Shown: piece after piece, positions 48,611-58,059 of the stretch
Layout of the letters: every line of letters begins with the position of its first letter
Numbering within the stretch: the first letter of the stretch is position 1
NCBI RefSeq assembly: GCF_005887095.1
Contig: NZ_PNCI01000017.1
Coordinates: 62,001 to 126,000, forward strand
Source of the DNA: Pseudoalteromonas rubra
GTDB lineage: Bacteria; Pseudomonadota; Gammaproteobacteria; Enterobacterales; Alteromonadaceae
Direction: 5' to 3'
Length of the DNA stretch: 64,000 nt
Notes under the pieces: generated by a model
What the model was told of the DNA's origin: nothing
The model's input: the letters and a program-made list of their open reading frames with translations, nothing else
The model's database searches: none
Position numbers and translations under genes: made by a program

Positions 48611-49007
48611 ATCTCAAGGGGAGAGCACAAAGCAACAGGGAAAAGGATGGAGTTGCTGGTCAGGGAGTTTGTGCGGTAGGAATGTCAGGAACTAGGATTA
48701 GGCTTCGGACAACAGGATATGCCGTTTAAGTAAGGACGTTGATGCACAGGTGGATGGTGCACAGGAATACAGGGAAACAGGAACAAGTCAGGATGACGAC
48801 ACAAAGGATGGTAAGCACGGATTATGTCAGCATATGGGAGCGCTGATTGCTTTAAGGACAGTACAGGATGTACATCTCGCAGAATGACAACGCAAGGCGA
48901 GACATGGACGAGCATGTAAGGAGTTGATCTCATCAACATAGCAGGACGCTATTTAGAAGATTCCGTCAAGCGCGGCCCGCAAGGGTCGCGCTCTTCTTAT
49001 TTTTATC
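48611..49007 (+). ncRNA. csrB: CsrB-family CsrA-sequestering small RNA
   Basis: This stretch has no coding potential on the plus strand and contains 24 GGA trinucleotides between 48620 and 48946, where about 5 are expected by chance. Many sit in loops: GTCA-GGA-TGAC (48787-48797), GTACA-GGA-TGTAC (48861-48873), ATAGC-AGGAC-GCTAT (48938-48952) and TGCAC-N9-GTGCA (48743-48761). Longer stems are GCACAAA/TTTGTGC (48625-48631 with 48668-48674) and AAGCA/TGCTT (48813-48852). Between hairpins are AAGGA and CAGGA repeats. It ends in a strong terminator at 48969-49007. This is the architecture of CsrB/CsrC/RsmZ RNAs that bind many copies of CsrA. The 5' end is estimated. Confidence 0.88.
48969..49007 (+). 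terminator. Rho-independent terminator of the CsrB-like RNA
   Basis: AGCGCGGCCC (48969-48978) pairs with GGGTCGCGCT (48983-48992), one wobble, around a GCAA tetraloop, followed by a T-rich tail. Confidence 0.9.
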
Positions 49008-49019
49008 CCTTTTAAATTT

Positions 49020-49181
49020 ATACCAATTTCACTTCATACCTGTTCAATTTGACGGGGCAAATATGACGCTAACTGTGTTAAAAATTTCTCATTTAGAACA
49101 ACTAAATAGCAAAATTTTTGCCTAGTTATCGAACATATTTTCTCGCCTCAAAATAGAACACTTAATTAAGCAAATTGGTAT
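49020..49181. mobile_element. MITE-like inverted-repeat element (162 bp)
   Basis: The ends ATACCAATTT (49020-49029) and AAATTGGTAT (49172-49181) are exact 10-bp inverted repeats. The interior is AT-rich, imperfectly palindromic around AGCAAAATTTTTGCCT near 49110, and has no open frame. I recall similar ATACCAATTT-ended short repeats in Alteromonadales and Shewanella genomes, but could not search. It lies between the CsrB-like RNA terminator and tapT. No target duplication is obvious. Confidence 0.6.
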
Positions 49182-49196
49182 TACGCGTTTAACTGA

Positions 49197-49865
49197 TCAC
49201 GCCAATTTGCTTTTCTTCCCTTTCAGATACGCATCACGAAAATCGACAAAATGCTGGGTCAGATATTCCGCAGCCTGTGTTTCACCGTTTTCAGCCAACA
49301 CCACACAAGCAACCTCCGCCGTTCCCAGCTGGTGAGCATGCGGAGCTACCCTCAACTTATAATCCGACAAGCTTTCCGGTGTCACGGACAAGACAGGGAA
49401 CTTATCCAGGTAAGGGCTTTTTCGGAACATTTTTTTCGCTTCTCGCCAGGTTCCGTCGAGAAAAATGTAGAGCGGCGTTTTGCCACTTTGCTGCGTCACC
49501 TGATGTATCACCCGCTCAGGTTCAACATTCTCAGCAGGAAAAACCACCACCGGCTGGTACGCAGGATCATTCAGTAAAGCCAGTAAATCAGGGTCAGGAT
49601 CGGTGCGGTCCCAGCGAAACGCATGATTGTCTGGCACAATATCCGCAATCAGACGGCCCGTGTTGGAAGGTTTGAAACTCTCATTGTGATACATCAGCAA
49701 GCATACTGCACTGTTGCAATCAGCTACCTGAATACCGGCACAGATGCATAAAGATTCGGCCAGTAAACACCGCTCGCAACGGGGTAATTTTGATCCCCGG
49801 GCCTTGAATTCCCGCCGCGCGGATGCTATTTGTTGGGCTCGTAATGCCAGTACCGAGTTTTCCAC
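49197..49865 (-). CDS. tapT: tRNA-uridine aminocarboxypropyltransferase (DTW domain)
   Basis: DTW-domain proteins (TapT/YfiP) transfer the aminocarboxypropyl group of SAM to a uridine of tRNA (acp3U). The 222-residue protein has a zinc-binding-like cysteine set near the N-terminus (CERCLLAESLCICAG), MYHNESFKPSNTGRLI, FRWDRTDPD and the DTW-type motif IFLDGTWREAKKM. The start codon is GTG at 49865, preceded by AGGAGA. Assignment to TapT rests on family membership. Confidence 0.85.
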   Translation of the reverse strand: MENSVLALRAQQIASARREFKARGSKLPRCERCLLAESLCICAGIQVADCNSAVCLLMYHNESFKPSNTGRLIADIVPDNHAFRWDRTDPDPDLLALLNDPAYQPVVVFPAENVEPERVIHQVTQQSGKTPLYIFLDGTWREAKKMFRKSPYLDKFPVLSVTPESLSDYKLRVAPHAHQLGTAEVACVVLAENGETQAAEYLTQHFVDFRDAYLKGKKSKLA

Positions 49866-49928
49866 ACTTCTCTCCTCAAACTTGGGCCGGCTATCTTAGA
49901 CAATTCTGATGATAAAAGCAGTATAACA

Positions 49929-50468
49929 ATGATGATAATTGCGCCTTCAACACGCTTAAAATACCGCCTTATGACACAGCAGGACGCTGCTCTGCTTATT
50001 GAGCTCGACAGTGATCCTGCTGTTATGCGCTACATTACCAATGGCCAGCCCACCACCCAAGCGCAAATTGAGCAATTCTATCTGCCTCGCCTGGCAAAAT
50101 TTACCAACCCACAACAAGGCTGGGGCCTGTGGCATTGTAGTTTGATTGACGACGATGCTTTTCTGGGTTGGGTATTGATCCGCCCTATGAATTTCTTCGA
50201 GGGTGACATGGATGAACGAGACCTGGAGATTGGCTGGCGTTTCAAACAAGCGGCCTGGGGAAAGGGCTATGCCACTGAAGCCGCTAAGCATATTGCAGAG
50301 CATCTGGCTGAGCAGAATAAGATGGATTATTTGAGCGCCATTGCGCTGAAAGATAACCTGGGCTCAATTAATATCATGAAGAAACTCTCAATGCGCTTTT
50401 TAAAAGAGGGCGTTCATGAGGGTCCAGACGGGCCCGTGGATGCGGTGTATTACCGTAAAGCTCTATAG
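49929..50468 (+). CDS. GNAT family N-acetyltransferase
   Basis: This 179-residue protein has the RimJ/RimL-like GNAT pattern: RLKYRLMTQQDAALLIEL, DLEIGWRFKQAAWGKGYATEAAKHIAEH (acetyl-CoA-binding A motif Q/R-x-x-G-x-G/A as AWGKGYA) and SINIMKKLSMRF. It should acetylate an amine substrate, which cannot be predicted. It is divergent from tapT with a 63-base gap and converges on uppP. Confidence 0.85.
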   Translation: MMIIAPSTRLKYRLMTQQDAALLIELDSDPAVMRYITNGQPTTQAQIEQFYLPRLAKFTNPQQGWGLWHCSLIDDDAFLGWVLIRPMNFFEGDMDERDLEIGWRFKQAAWGKGYATEAAKHIAEHLAEQNKMDYLSAIALKDNLGSINIMKKLSMRFLKEGVHEGPDGPVDAVYYRKAL

Positions 50469-50502
50469 CAATAGCGGGCGCTCACACCCGCCATCAAAGC
50501 CA

Positions 50503-51306
50503 TTACACCATCAGGAAAATCACCAGGAACAGACCCAGCAATAATCGGTAGATAACAAACGGTAACATACCCATGCGCTCAATCACCTTAAGGAAAAAGT
50601 GAATACATGCATAAGCGGAAATAAAAGATAAAATGGTGCCAGTCACAATGGCTGCCCAATCAATCACTTCATCTCCGGTGGCCAGCTTAAGCGTGTAATA
50701 GCCTCCTGCAGCGGCAATGATCGGGATCGACATTAAAAATGAAAAACGGGCCGCACTTTGCTTATTTAGCCCGAGCATCATACCGGCCGTCATGGTAATA
50801 CCAGAGCGTGATGTACCGGGCAGTAAAGCTGCAACCACCTGCGCAAAGCCAATGATCAGGGCACTGCGCCAGTTGAGTTGATAAATGGTCTTAGTTTGCT
50901 TTGCTGTGGCATCGGCATACCAGAGTAAGAGACCAAAAATAATGGTAGTCGCCGCAATGACCCAGGCACTTCGGGCATATTCTTCAACCAGATCTTTGGC
51001 CAAAAAAGCAATTACCAGCCCCGGGATCGTCGCGATAATAATCCACCAGCCCAGGCGACTGTCTTCCGTTACACCTTGTGTGCCAAACGATTTAAACCAG
51101 GCACCCAGTATATCTGAAACCTCTTTGCGGAAGTAAATCAGTACGGCAGCTAACGAGCCAACGTGGACAGCCACATCAAACGCCTGTCCCTGATCCTGCC
51201 AGCCTAATATCTGCGAAGGCAAAATCAGATGCGCCGAACTGGAAATAGGCAAAAATTCAGTCAACCCCTGGATCAGAGCCAGTACAATGATTTCAATGAT
51301 ACTCAT
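50503..51306 (-). CDS. uppP: Undecaprenyl-diphosphatase
   Basis: UppP (BacA) removes a phosphate from undecaprenyl diphosphate to recycle the lipid carrier for peptidoglycan and other envelope polymers. The 267-residue protein has about eight membrane helices and the motifs [17 protein letters not shown] and [19 protein letters not shown]. Start ATG 51306 overlaps the folK stop (ATGA). Overexpression of the family gives bacitracin tolerance. Confidence 0.95.
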   Translation of the reverse strand: MSIIEIIVLALIQGLTEFLPISSSAHLILPSQILGWQDQGQAFDVAVHVGSLAAVLIYFRKEVSDILGAWFKSFGTQGVTEDSRLGWWIIIATIPGLVIAFLAKDLVEEYARSAWVIAATTIIFGLLLWYADATAKQTKTIYQLNWRSALIIGFAQVVAALLPGTSRSGITMTAGMMLGLNKQSAARFSFLMSIPIIAAAGGYYTLKLATGDEVIDWAAIVTGTILSFISAYACIHFFLKVIERMGMLPFVIYRLLLGLFLVIFLMV

Positions 51307-51791
51307 GATAAGGAAAACTCCACCTTCCATAGTTTTTGTTTTTGGTTGTCATACGCTTGCCAGATTTCAGCCATGCTGCAGCCCTGTACAGGGTGCACAA
51401 ACTCAGGCGCAATTTCCGCCAGCGGCCTTAAGACAAATGCATTTTTGGTGATCTCATCTCGTGGCAATTGTGCAGGGGTATCGCAGATCATATCGTCGTA
51501 AAACAGGATATCCAGATCCAGTGTTCTGGGGCTGAACTTCTTATCCTGAGGCGTCCTGCCATTGTCACGCTCTATCTGCTTGAGCAAAGCGCATAAGTCT
51601 GGCAATGGCATATCCGTGTGCGTCGCAAACACGGAATTGTAGAAATTTTTACCGCTAAAGCCTACAGGCTCACTTTCATAGACATCTGAATGAATATAAT
51701 CAGGAAAATACTCAATAAGGGCGCTCAGCCCCTGACGAAAATGACGATCACGCTCCACATTGGAGCCAATACTGATAAAAACGTGCGCCAT
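51303..51791 (-). CDS. folK: 6-hydroxymethyl-7,8-dihydropterin pyrophosphokinase
   Basis: FolK adds pyrophosphate to the pterin precursor in folate synthesis. It has 162 residues from ATG 51791: [18 protein letters not shown] at the start, and the HPPK signature [18 protein letters not shown]. The longer upstream frame overlaps folB and is rejected. It follows folB by one base, so the two folate genes and uppP form one transcription unit. Confidence 0.95.
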   Translation of the reverse strand: MAHVFISIGSNVERDRHFRQGLSALIEYFPDYIHSDVYESEPVGFSGKNFYNSVFATHTDMPLPDLCALLKQIERDNGRTPQDKKFSPRTLDLDILFYDDMICDTPAQLPRDEITKNAFVLRPLAEIAPEFVHPVQGCSMAEIWQAYDNQKQKLWKVEFSLS

Positions 51792-51792
51792 G

Positions 51793-52143
51793 TTATCTTG
51801 TCCGCGTGATTTCCAGGCCAACAGTTTGTGCCTGAGGAACGGCTGCCGGCTTGCTGACCCTAATGGTGATTGCCTGAATAGCAAATTCTTGCAAAATAAT
51901 GGCAGCGAGTTGCTCGACCAGTGTCTCCAGCAGTTCAACCCGGCTTGCCTCGGTATGTGCAATTACACGCTCACTCACTCTGGCATAATCCACGGCCAGA
52001 GTGATGTCATCCTGTTGCGCAGCAGCCGAGATATCGGTCTTCATCTCTATATCAAAGAAAAGGCTTTGTTTACTTTCTTTTTCAAAGTCGTAAACTCCTA
52101 TTATGGTCTCGACGTGTAATTGCGAGATATAGACCGTGTCCAT
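51793..52143 (-). CDS. folB: Dihydroneopterin aldolase
   Basis: FolB cleaves dihydroneopterin to 6-hydroxymethyl-dihydropterin, the substrate of FolK encoded next. It has 116 residues from ATG 52143, preceded by AGGAG, with DTVYISQLHVETIIGVYDFEKESKQ (active-site Glu), DYARVSERVIAHTE and VRVSKPAAVPQA-type C-terminal motif. The family also includes the dihydroneopterin triphosphate epimerase FolX, but the folK link favours FolB. Confidence 0.93.
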   Translation of the reverse strand: MDTVYISQLHVETIIGVYDFEKESKQSLFFDIEMKTDISAAAQQDDITLAVDYARVSERVIAHTEASRVELLETLVEQLAAIILQEFAIQAITIRVSKPAAVPQAQTVGLEITRTR

Positions 52144-52252
52144 GTAAACTCCTGACATGACTGATTCGGATCGGCTTTTTCACGTACCCAGCCGCCTTGA
52201 AATAAAGCGACGATGATAGCCCAAATAACGGCAAGAAAAAATAAGGAAGCTT

Positions 52253-52843
52253 GTGATAGTCAGTTTAATATGTATTTGTGCTTATTTATTTGGTTCAATC
52301 TCTTCCGCGATTTTGATTTCGAGACTCTTTTCTTTGCCCGATCCCCGCTTTGCTGGTTCAAATAACCCAGGCGCAACCAATGTACTGCGTCTTGGCGGTA
52401 AATTCCCCGCCGTACTGGTATTAGTATTTGATATTCTCAAGGGCACCATTCCCGTTTGGGGTGCCTATTTTCTTGGTATTGAACCCATCTGGCTGGGCAT
52501 AGTCGCAGTGTGTGCCTGCCTGGGTCACATTTACCCGGTGTTTTTTCATTTCAATGGTGGAAAAGCCGTTGCAACGGCCTTTGGTGCCCTACTGCCTATC
52601 GGGCTGTCACTGGGGGGAATGTTGATTGGTACATGGCTATTGATTGTCGCACTCACGCGCTACTCATCACTGGCCGCCATTGTCACAGTATTAGCTGCGC
52701 CAGCCTATACCTGGATGATCAAGCCTTTGTATACCCTGCCGGTGTGCTTTCTGACGCTCCTGATAATATTCCGTCACAGGGCCAACATACGTCGGCTCCT
52801 GAACGGTACCGAGCCAAAGCTCGGTAAGAAGAACGTAGACTAA
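52253..52843 (+). CDS. plsY: Acyl-phosphate:glycerol-3-phosphate acyltransferase
   Basis: PlsY makes lysophosphatidic acid from acyl phosphate and glycerol 3-phosphate. The 196-residue membrane protein has the three conserved motifs: [29 protein letters not shown] and [18 protein letters not shown]. The start codon is GTG at 52253 with AAGGAAG upstream. Divergence from folB-folK-uppP and convergence with tsaD are the standard gene order in gammaproteobacteria. Confidence 0.95.
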   Translation: MIVSLICICAYLFGSISSAILISRLFSLPDPRFAGSNNPGATNVLRLGGKFPAVLVLVFDILKGTIPVWGAYFLGIEPIWLGIVAVCACLGHIYPVFFHFNGGKAVATAFGALLPIGLSLGGMLIGTWLLIVALTRYSSLAAIVTVLAAPAYTWMIKPLYTLPVCFLTLLIIFRHRANIRRLLNGTEPKLGKKNVD

Positions 52844-52853
52844 CTCTTCCCTC

Positions 52854-53867
52854 TTATAATGGTGGCAGGCTGTCTAGCGGCCAACGAGGTTGGGTTTTCA
52901 TGCTCAACTCAGCGGTTTGGCCAGCTTTAAGGCGCTGCATACCCGCGTAAGCGATCATTGCCCCGTTGTCGGTACAGAATTCCGTTCTTGGATAGTACAC
53001 TTTCCCTTTCATGCCCTGCATCATACGTTCAAGCTTGGTGCGTAGTTCCGTATTAGCACTGACCCCCCCAGCAATGATCAGGCGCTTTATGCCTGTTTCT
53101 TTCAACGCCCGTTTGCATTTTATAGCAAGTGTATCCACTACCGCCGTCTGAAAGGCATGGGCAATATCTGCTTTGGTTTGTTCATCATCGCCGGCCGATT
53201 TAATGGTATTGGCTGCCGCTGTTTTCAGGCCACTAAAGCTGAAATCCAGCCCGGGTCTATCAGTCATCGGGCGTGGGAACACAAACCGACCTGCCACACC
53301 TTTTGTCGCGAGTCTGGCCAACATTGGGCCTCCGGGATAGTCTAACCCCAGTAACTTAGCCGTTTTATCGAACGCTTCACCTGCGGCATCATCCACAGAC
53401 TCTCCCAGCACCTCGTATTCACCGATGCCAGCCACCTTGACCATCATAGTGTGTCCGCCTGACACCAGCAGCGCAACAAACGGAAATTCAGGCATTTCTT
53501 CTTCCAGCATAGGAGCAAGTAAATGTCCCTCCATATGATGTACCGCCACAGCTGGGATATTCCAGCCAAATGCCAGTGAACGGCCAATAGAAGTGCCCAC
53601 CAACAAAGCCCCCACTAATCCTGGGCCTGCTGTATAAGCGATACCATCCAGAGACTCGGGACCACAGCCAGCTTGTTTAAAAGCGGCTTCAATTAACGGA
53701 ATGGTTTTGCGAACGTGATCTCTTGAAGCCAGTTCAGGCACGACACCACCATAATCAGCATGAACTTTTACCTGGCTATATAATTGATGTGCCAAAAGTC
53801 CCTGCTCATCATCGTAGATAGCAATCCCCGTTTCATCGCAAGAAGACTCGATACCTAAAATTCGCAA
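52854..53867 (-). CDS. tsaD: tRNA N6-adenosine threonylcarbamoyltransferase
   Basis: TsaD makes the t6A modification at position 37 of ANN-decoding tRNAs together with TsaB, TsaE and TsaC. The 337-residue protein has [17 protein letters not shown], the metal-binding HHMEGH (His111, His115), VSGGHTMMV, and [14 protein letters not shown]. The start codon is TTG at 53867, supported by GGAG 8 bases upstream and by the family N-terminus. rpsU, its frequent neighbour, is not here. Confidence 0.95.
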   Translation of the reverse strand: MRILGIESSCDETGIAIYDDEQGLLAHQLYSQVKVHADYGGVVPELASRDHVRKTIPLIEAAFKQAGCGPESLDGIAYTAGPGLVGALLVGTSIGRSLAFGWNIPAVAVHHMEGHLLAPMLEEEMPEFPFVALLVSGGHTMMVKVAGIGEYEVLGESVDDAAGEAFDKTAKLLGLDYPGGPMLARLATKGVAGRFVFPRPMTDRPGLDFSFSGLKTAAANTIKSAGDDEQTKADIAHAFQTAVVDTLAIKCKRALKETGIKRLIIAGGVSANTELRTKLERMMQGMKGKVYYPRTEFCTDNGAMIAYAGMQRLKAGQTAELSMKTQPRWPLDSLPPL

Positions 53868-53902
53868 TTTTGCTTCTCCACTTGTAAAAATTTGGACAAA
53901 AA

Positions 53903-54499
53903 TCAGACTTCAATTGCCAGACCGATATTGGTCTGTCCATCGCTCAACGCCAATGCTTTGAGTGTTTTAACCGATTGATTATCGATCCGAGGCATGTCAG
54001 CGACACAATCAATCAGTGCGCCAAGTACTTCAATTTCGTACTGCATCAGAGGGTGTTCTCTAACCTGTTGATTGTCGGGCTGAATGTCTTCTGCTATTAA
54101 CAAAAACTCAATGTATCTTGCGACGGTTGCCTGAGAGATCTTCGCCACATTGACAAACTCGCTCTCATCCTTACTCATCACACCCTGAATAAAACCAAGT
54201 AATGCGGTTGCCACATCGATCGCAGCATACGTGCCAAACATATCAAAATCTTTCAGCTCTGGAACATTGGGCTCAATCTTCTCGATTTGCTTTTCCAGAC
54301 TGATTTTACTTTTTGGCAAAAGCACTTTTTCCCAGCATACATTTAGCGCACTGCGCAATATTGCCTCTTCGCCGAATCCAGTTGCTTCACTGAACAGGCC
54401 ATAATTGGGCAGCATGCGTTCCAGTATGGCCGCGGCAAGAACAGCCTTTTGTAAATAATTTAGCTCTCTGATGCGCTGAAAATTATTTGCTTTCGTCAT
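53903..54499 (-). CDS. YjaG family protein (DUF416)
   Basis: This 198-residue protein matches the E. coli YjaG family: [30 protein letters not shown], then [23 protein letters not shown] and the C-terminal NIGLAIEV. The function is unknown. I start at ATG 54499, since GGAAAAAG lies upstream; the frame overlaps the 3' end of the DUF2007 gene by 17 bases, so the two are coupled. No membrane segment is visible. Confidence 0.85.
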   Translation of the reverse strand: MTKANNFQRIRELNYLQKAVLAAAILERMLPNYGLFSEATGFGEEAILRSALNVCWEKVLLPKSKISLEKQIEKIEPNVPELKDFDMFGTYAAIDVATALLGFIQGVMSKDESEFVNVAKISQATVARYIEFLLIAEDIQPDNQQVREHPLMQYEIEVLGALIDCVADMPRIDNQSVKTLKALALSDGQTNIGLAIEV

Positions 54500-54815
54500 A
54501 GCTTTTTCCACAGTGCCAGCAATATTGAAATCCTGAACCATTGTGTTCAGAACAGCCGCGGCACTGCCAATCTTCCGATAAGTTATTTTGCCGGTAGTTT
54601 ACCAAGATTTCTTCCGCCTCGGGTACTTTTATCGCGCAGACAAATATTTTTATTGTCTCCTGACAAAATGGTATCTCTCCCAATGCGGTGGCAAGCACTG
54701 CACCCTCGACATGTGTTTTGAGTCTCGCCTGTGTCAGCAAGCCCAAAATAATATGGGCTTCTAACGGGTTATCCGTGCGATAAACACACGTCCAGTCAAA
54801 CATTGCATTACTCAT
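54483..54815 (-). CDS. DUF2007 protein with C-terminal zinc ribbon
   Basis: This 110-residue protein (ATG 54815) has an N-terminal DUF2007-like domain (VYRTDNPLEAHIILGLLTQARLKTHVEGA...), a P-II-like ferredoxin fold proposed to take part in signalling, and a C-terminal Cys4 zinc ribbon (Cys85, 88, 99, 102: CRGC and CWHC). Function is unknown. It is divergent from the DUF2721 gene with a 63-base gap and overlaps yjaG. Confidence 0.8.
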   Translation of the reverse strand: MSNAMFDWTCVYRTDNPLEAHIILGLLTQARLKTHVEGAVLATALGEIPFCQETIKIFVCAIKVPEAEEILVNYRQNNLSEDWQCRGCSEHNGSGFQYCWHCGKSYDESK

Positions 54816-54878
54816 CGCCGGACTCCAAAATTTTGCTATGATAATCACTATTGTAGCGTGCTTATACGGAGTACAAAA

Positions 54879-55277
54879 ATGACGCTCACCACACCCGGAT
54901 TGTTGTTCCCCGCAATTTCCCTGCTGCTACTGGCATATACCAATCGGTTTTTAGTCCTGGCACAGTTGATCAGAGAATTAAACGCCAGAGAAGGTGAACA
55001 CCTCAGACCGCTGGTTATTGCCCAAATTGATAACCTTAAAAAACGTATCAAATTGATTCGCCTGATGCAGGTATGGGGGGTCATCGCCTTTTTACTGTGC
55101 ACCTTGTCGATGTTTGCACTGTTTATCGACGTGGCAGTCTTTGGCGTGATCTTGTTTGGCGCTAGCCTGTGCTGCCTGACACTCTCTTTGCTGCTTTCCT
55201 TGTACGAGATCCACATTTCCTGTGATGCCATTGCGATAGAACTTAACAATATTGAAAAAAAGCCAATACAAGATTAA
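54879..55277 (+). CDS. DUF2721 family membrane protein
   Basis: This 132-residue protein has three membrane segments (about 5-25, 65-87, 90-112) and a conserved basic loop (NRFLVLAQLIRELNAREGEHLRPLVIAQIDNLKKRIKLIRLMQ). The pattern fits DUF2721, a family with unknown function. CGGAG precedes the ATG at 54879; a GTG 7 codons earlier is less likely. It may be cotranscribed with the HD-GYP regulator 35 bases downstream. Confidence 0.8.
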   Translation: MTLTTPGLLFPAISLLLLAYTNRFLVLAQLIRELNAREGEHLRPLVIAQIDNLKKRIKLIRLMQVWGVIAFLLCTLSMFALFIDVAVFGVILFGASLCCLTLSLLLSLYEIHISCDAIAIELNNIEKKPIQD

Positions 55278-55312
55278 GCAACTCAGTTTTTTGCTGGCTA
55301 TACTAACAGAGA

Positions 55313-56863
55313 ATGCATACAAAGCAGAGGTTCTATGTGAGCAGTTTTCTCTTTTCAAATGAGCCACTTAAGGATGACGAGCAAATTACCATAGATAATG
55401 CATATTGGGATATCCTGGTGGTCGATGACGAAGAAGACATTCACCAGGTTACCAAACTGGTGCTGTCGGACTTCCGGTTTGAGCAAAAGCCACTGCGCTT
55501 TCATCATGCATATTCAGCCAAACAGGCAATGGACATACTAAACTCGGAGGAGTCCATTTCTGTTGGCTTAATTGATGTTGTGATGGAAAGTAACCATGCG
55601 GGCCTGGATCTTATCAAATTCATCCGTAACGATATGGCCAACCATGATATTCGCCTGATTCTGCGCACGGGGCAACCTGGCGAGGCACCGGAAGAGTCAG
55701 TCATCCGCGACTACGACATTAACGATTACAAAAACAAAACCGAACTGACAGCAGTCAAATTAAAAACCTTACTCTATTCAGCATTGCGCTCCCACCGAGA
55801 TATTCAGACAATTGAGCGACATAAACAGGGTCTCGAACGCATTATCGATGCATCGTCCAGCTTTTTGAAGTGTAATAATGTTCAGGACTTTGCATCTACT
55901 ATCTTGTCTCATGTTGCCGATGTCATGGGTCTGAGCGATTCCGACATTTATTGCGCAGCCGCAGTAAACAAGCAAAATGGCGCTGGCGCTGAATTTCAGC
56001 TACTCGCAGCCTCTGGGGCTGGCATAGAACCAGAGCAAACCGCACTACCAGATAAAGTAAAAAGCCGTTTTATTGAAACGCACAATCGCAAAACATCCAG
56101 CAAGTCGGACCATGAATATGTGGGTTACTTTACCAGCCAGGCTGGACTAGAGACTATGCTGTATGTCAGTAAAAATGGTCTGTTACAGCCTACCGACTGT
56201 CAGTTACTTGCGTTTTTTGCTAATAATATTGCCCTTGCATATGACAATCTGAACCTCAGAGAAACGGTCAAAGAATCGCAAAAGGAGCTCTCCTATATTC
56301 TCGGAGAAGCGGTTGAAAAGCGCTCCAAAGAAACAGGGTCACACGTTAAACGGGTGGCACATTACAGTTTATTACTGGCCAAATTGGTTGGATTGAACGA
56401 CTATAGGGCCGAAATTATCAAGCTTGCTTCACCCTTGCACGATATTGGAAAAATAAGTATTCCGGACGTCATTCTTAATAAACCGGGAAAGCTGAATGAC
56501 GAAGAATGGGCAATAATGAAGACTCATGCTCAACAAGGTTACGAAATACTAAAAAACTCAACAAATGATATTTTGCAATGTGGCGCGATCATCGCTCATC
56601 AACATCATGAAAAGTGGGACGGCAGTGGTTATCCTCAAGGCCTGAAAGGTGAGCAAATAGACATCGCCGGGAGAATTACAGCGCTTGCAGATGTGTTCGA
56701 TGCACTGGGCAGTGTTCGATGTTACAAGCCTGTTTGGACACTTGAAGAAATTCTAACAGAGATAAAAAGTCAGCGTGGTCAACAATTTGATCCTAAACTG
56801 GTTGATCTGTTTGTAGAAAATCTGGAACAATTCGTCGCAATACGTGATCAGTACCCAGATTAG
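55313..56863 (+). CDS. Response regulator with HD-GYP domain (c-di-GMP phosphodiesterase)
   Basis: This 516-residue protein has a receiver domain (33-155, phospho-acceptor Asp88 in GLIDVVMES), a middle domain of about 160 residues (DUF3369-like), and a C-terminal HD-GYP domain with HDIGK at 376-380 and HHEKWDGSGYP at 431-441. It should degrade c-di-GMP under phosphorylation control. A GTG at 55337 with AGAGG six bases upstream may be the true start. No kinase gene is adjacent. Confidence 0.93.
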   Translation: MHTKQRFYVSSFLFSNEPLKDDEQITIDNAYWDILVVDDEEDIHQVTKLVLSDFRFEQKPLRFHHAYSAKQAMDILNSEESISVGLIDVVMESNHAGLDLIKFIRNDMANHDIRLILRTGQPGEAPEESVIRDYDINDYKNKTELTAVKLKTLLYSALRSHRDIQTIERHKQGLERIIDASSSFLKCNNVQDFASTILSHVADVMGLSDSDIYCAAAVNKQNGAGAEFQLLAASGAGIEPEQTALPDKVKSRFIETHNRKTSSKSDHEYVGYFTSQAGLETMLYVSKNGLLQPTDCQLLAFFANNIALAYDNLNLRETVKESQKELSYILGEAVEKRSKETGSHVKRVAHYSLLLAKLVGLNDYRAEIIKLASPLHDIGKISIPDVILNKPGKLNDEEWAIMKTHAQQGYEILKNSTNDILQCGAIIAHQHHEKWDGSGYPQGLKGEQIDIAGRITALADVFDALGSVRCYKPVWTLEEILTEIKSQRGQQFDPKLVDLFVENLEQFVAIRDQYPD

Positions 56864-56972
56864 TTTTTGTAAGCGAAATGTAAAAAATTCACTTGGATGT
56901 TTCTCTAAACTGTATTAGTATTAGGGAATCAACGTTGTCATTGCATTTTTGTTGAAATAAAAGGAATTTCAC

Positions 56973-57878
56973 ATGAGATTTGAACAACTCGAGCAATTCG
57001 TTGCTTTAGGCAATTTACGCCACTTTAGGCAAGCCGCAGAACAAACCAATATCAGTACTTCCGCACTCACCAGAAGCATTCAGACACTGGAAGATGAAAT
57101 TGGCTGTGAACTTGTCAAACGTTCTACCCGTTCCGTCAAACTGACCGAGCAAGGCGAGCTTTTTTTAAATTATTGTAAGTCGACCTTGTCGGAATTAGAC
57201 ATAACCAGAAACACTATCAAACAAAGCTTGTTTGGTCGTGATCAACAGCGCGTTGTTGTTGGTTACACTGCACAAGCAAGTAGCATAGTGCCAACGTCAT
57301 GTGGACAGTTTTTGGCGGATTTCCCCAACGTCAAAGTTGAAATGCAACTTTTAAGTGAACACGATCTACTTCGCAAGCTTCAGCTTGGTGAAATCGATAT
57401 CAGTGTTTACCTGGAATCTGCAACCAGCTTAGTGAGTGATATCCACCTGCCCGACCAACTTGTTTTGTTTGTTGCTAAACAACATCCACTGGCAACACAA
57501 GACAGTATTCGTCGCAGCGAGCTTGCTCAGTACCCTATGTATGGCTGTTTTTCTCAGTCAAAACAGGTGCAGAACATGCTCAATGAGGCGGTTGAAGGGC
57601 TTAACAAGTCAACCAATGTCAAAATCGGTAACATCAGCCAGGTGATTGATGGACTGAAGAATAGCCAAAGCTTTGCAATTGCAAGCATTGAACATTCGAA
57701 AGTCATTGCGCAGGACCCTGAGCTAATCTTACTAAAGACTAACAAGGATGCGAGTCATGAACAGATTGTCGTGCAAACCAGTCACCAACTTGGTAGTGGT
57801 TCACACGTCAGTAACTTGTTGTCATTAATTGAACAAACAGCACAGAAAAATGCGGTTGCAACAGCCGTAAACAGTTAA
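56973..57878 (+). CDS. LysR family transcriptional regulator
   Basis: This 301-residue regulator has an N-terminal winged helix (FEQLEQFVALGNLRHFRQAAEQTNISTSALTRSIQTLEDEIGCELVKRS shown by its ends, recognition part STSALTRSIQ) and a substrate-binding domain (about 90-295). AAGGAA precedes the ATG. The usual divergent target gene is not evident because the next upstream gene is the HD-GYP regulator on the same strand, so the regulon is unknown. Confidence 0.9.
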   Translation: MRFEQLEQFVALGNLRHFRQAAEQTNISTSALTRSIQTLEDEIGCELVKRSTRSVKLTEQGELFLNYCKSTLSELDITRNTIKQSLFGRDQQRVVVGYTAQASSIVPTSCGQFLADFPNVKVEMQLLSEHDLLRKLQLGEIDISVYLESATSLVSDIHLPDQLVLFVAKQHPLATQDSIRRSELAQYPMYGCFSQSKQVQNMLNEAVEGLNKSTNVKIGNISQVIDGLKNSQSFAIASIEHSKVIAQDPELILLKTNKDASHEQIVVQTSHQLGSGSHVSNLLSLIEQTAQKNAVATAVNS

Positions 57879-57900
57879 CCACTATGGCTAACCGTTTTTC
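57874..57900 (+). terminator. Rho-independent terminator of the LysR gene
   Basis: GTTA-A-CCA and TGG-C-TAAC form a stem with one mismatch, followed by CGTTTTTC. The left arm includes the stop codon. Confidence 0.5.
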
Positions 57901-58059
57901 TTGTCCTGTTTAGTTAAATGGGAGTTTTGAGCGAGTTTTAAGCAATACACTCAGTTCGAATGGCGATATTTTGGGCCTTAAGAACGGAGTCAGAAAGTAA
58001 AAAATTCGCTCACCCTCATCCTTCTTAACGTTTGTACAGCCTATCGTTTTGTTCGCTGA

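Noticed and set aside
48685..48939. Minus-strand 84-codon frame inside the CsrB-like region
   Set aside because: It only exists because GGA repeats avoid stops on the opposite strand. It has no ribosome binding site, an odd Pro/Cys/His-rich composition, and RNA features explain the region better.
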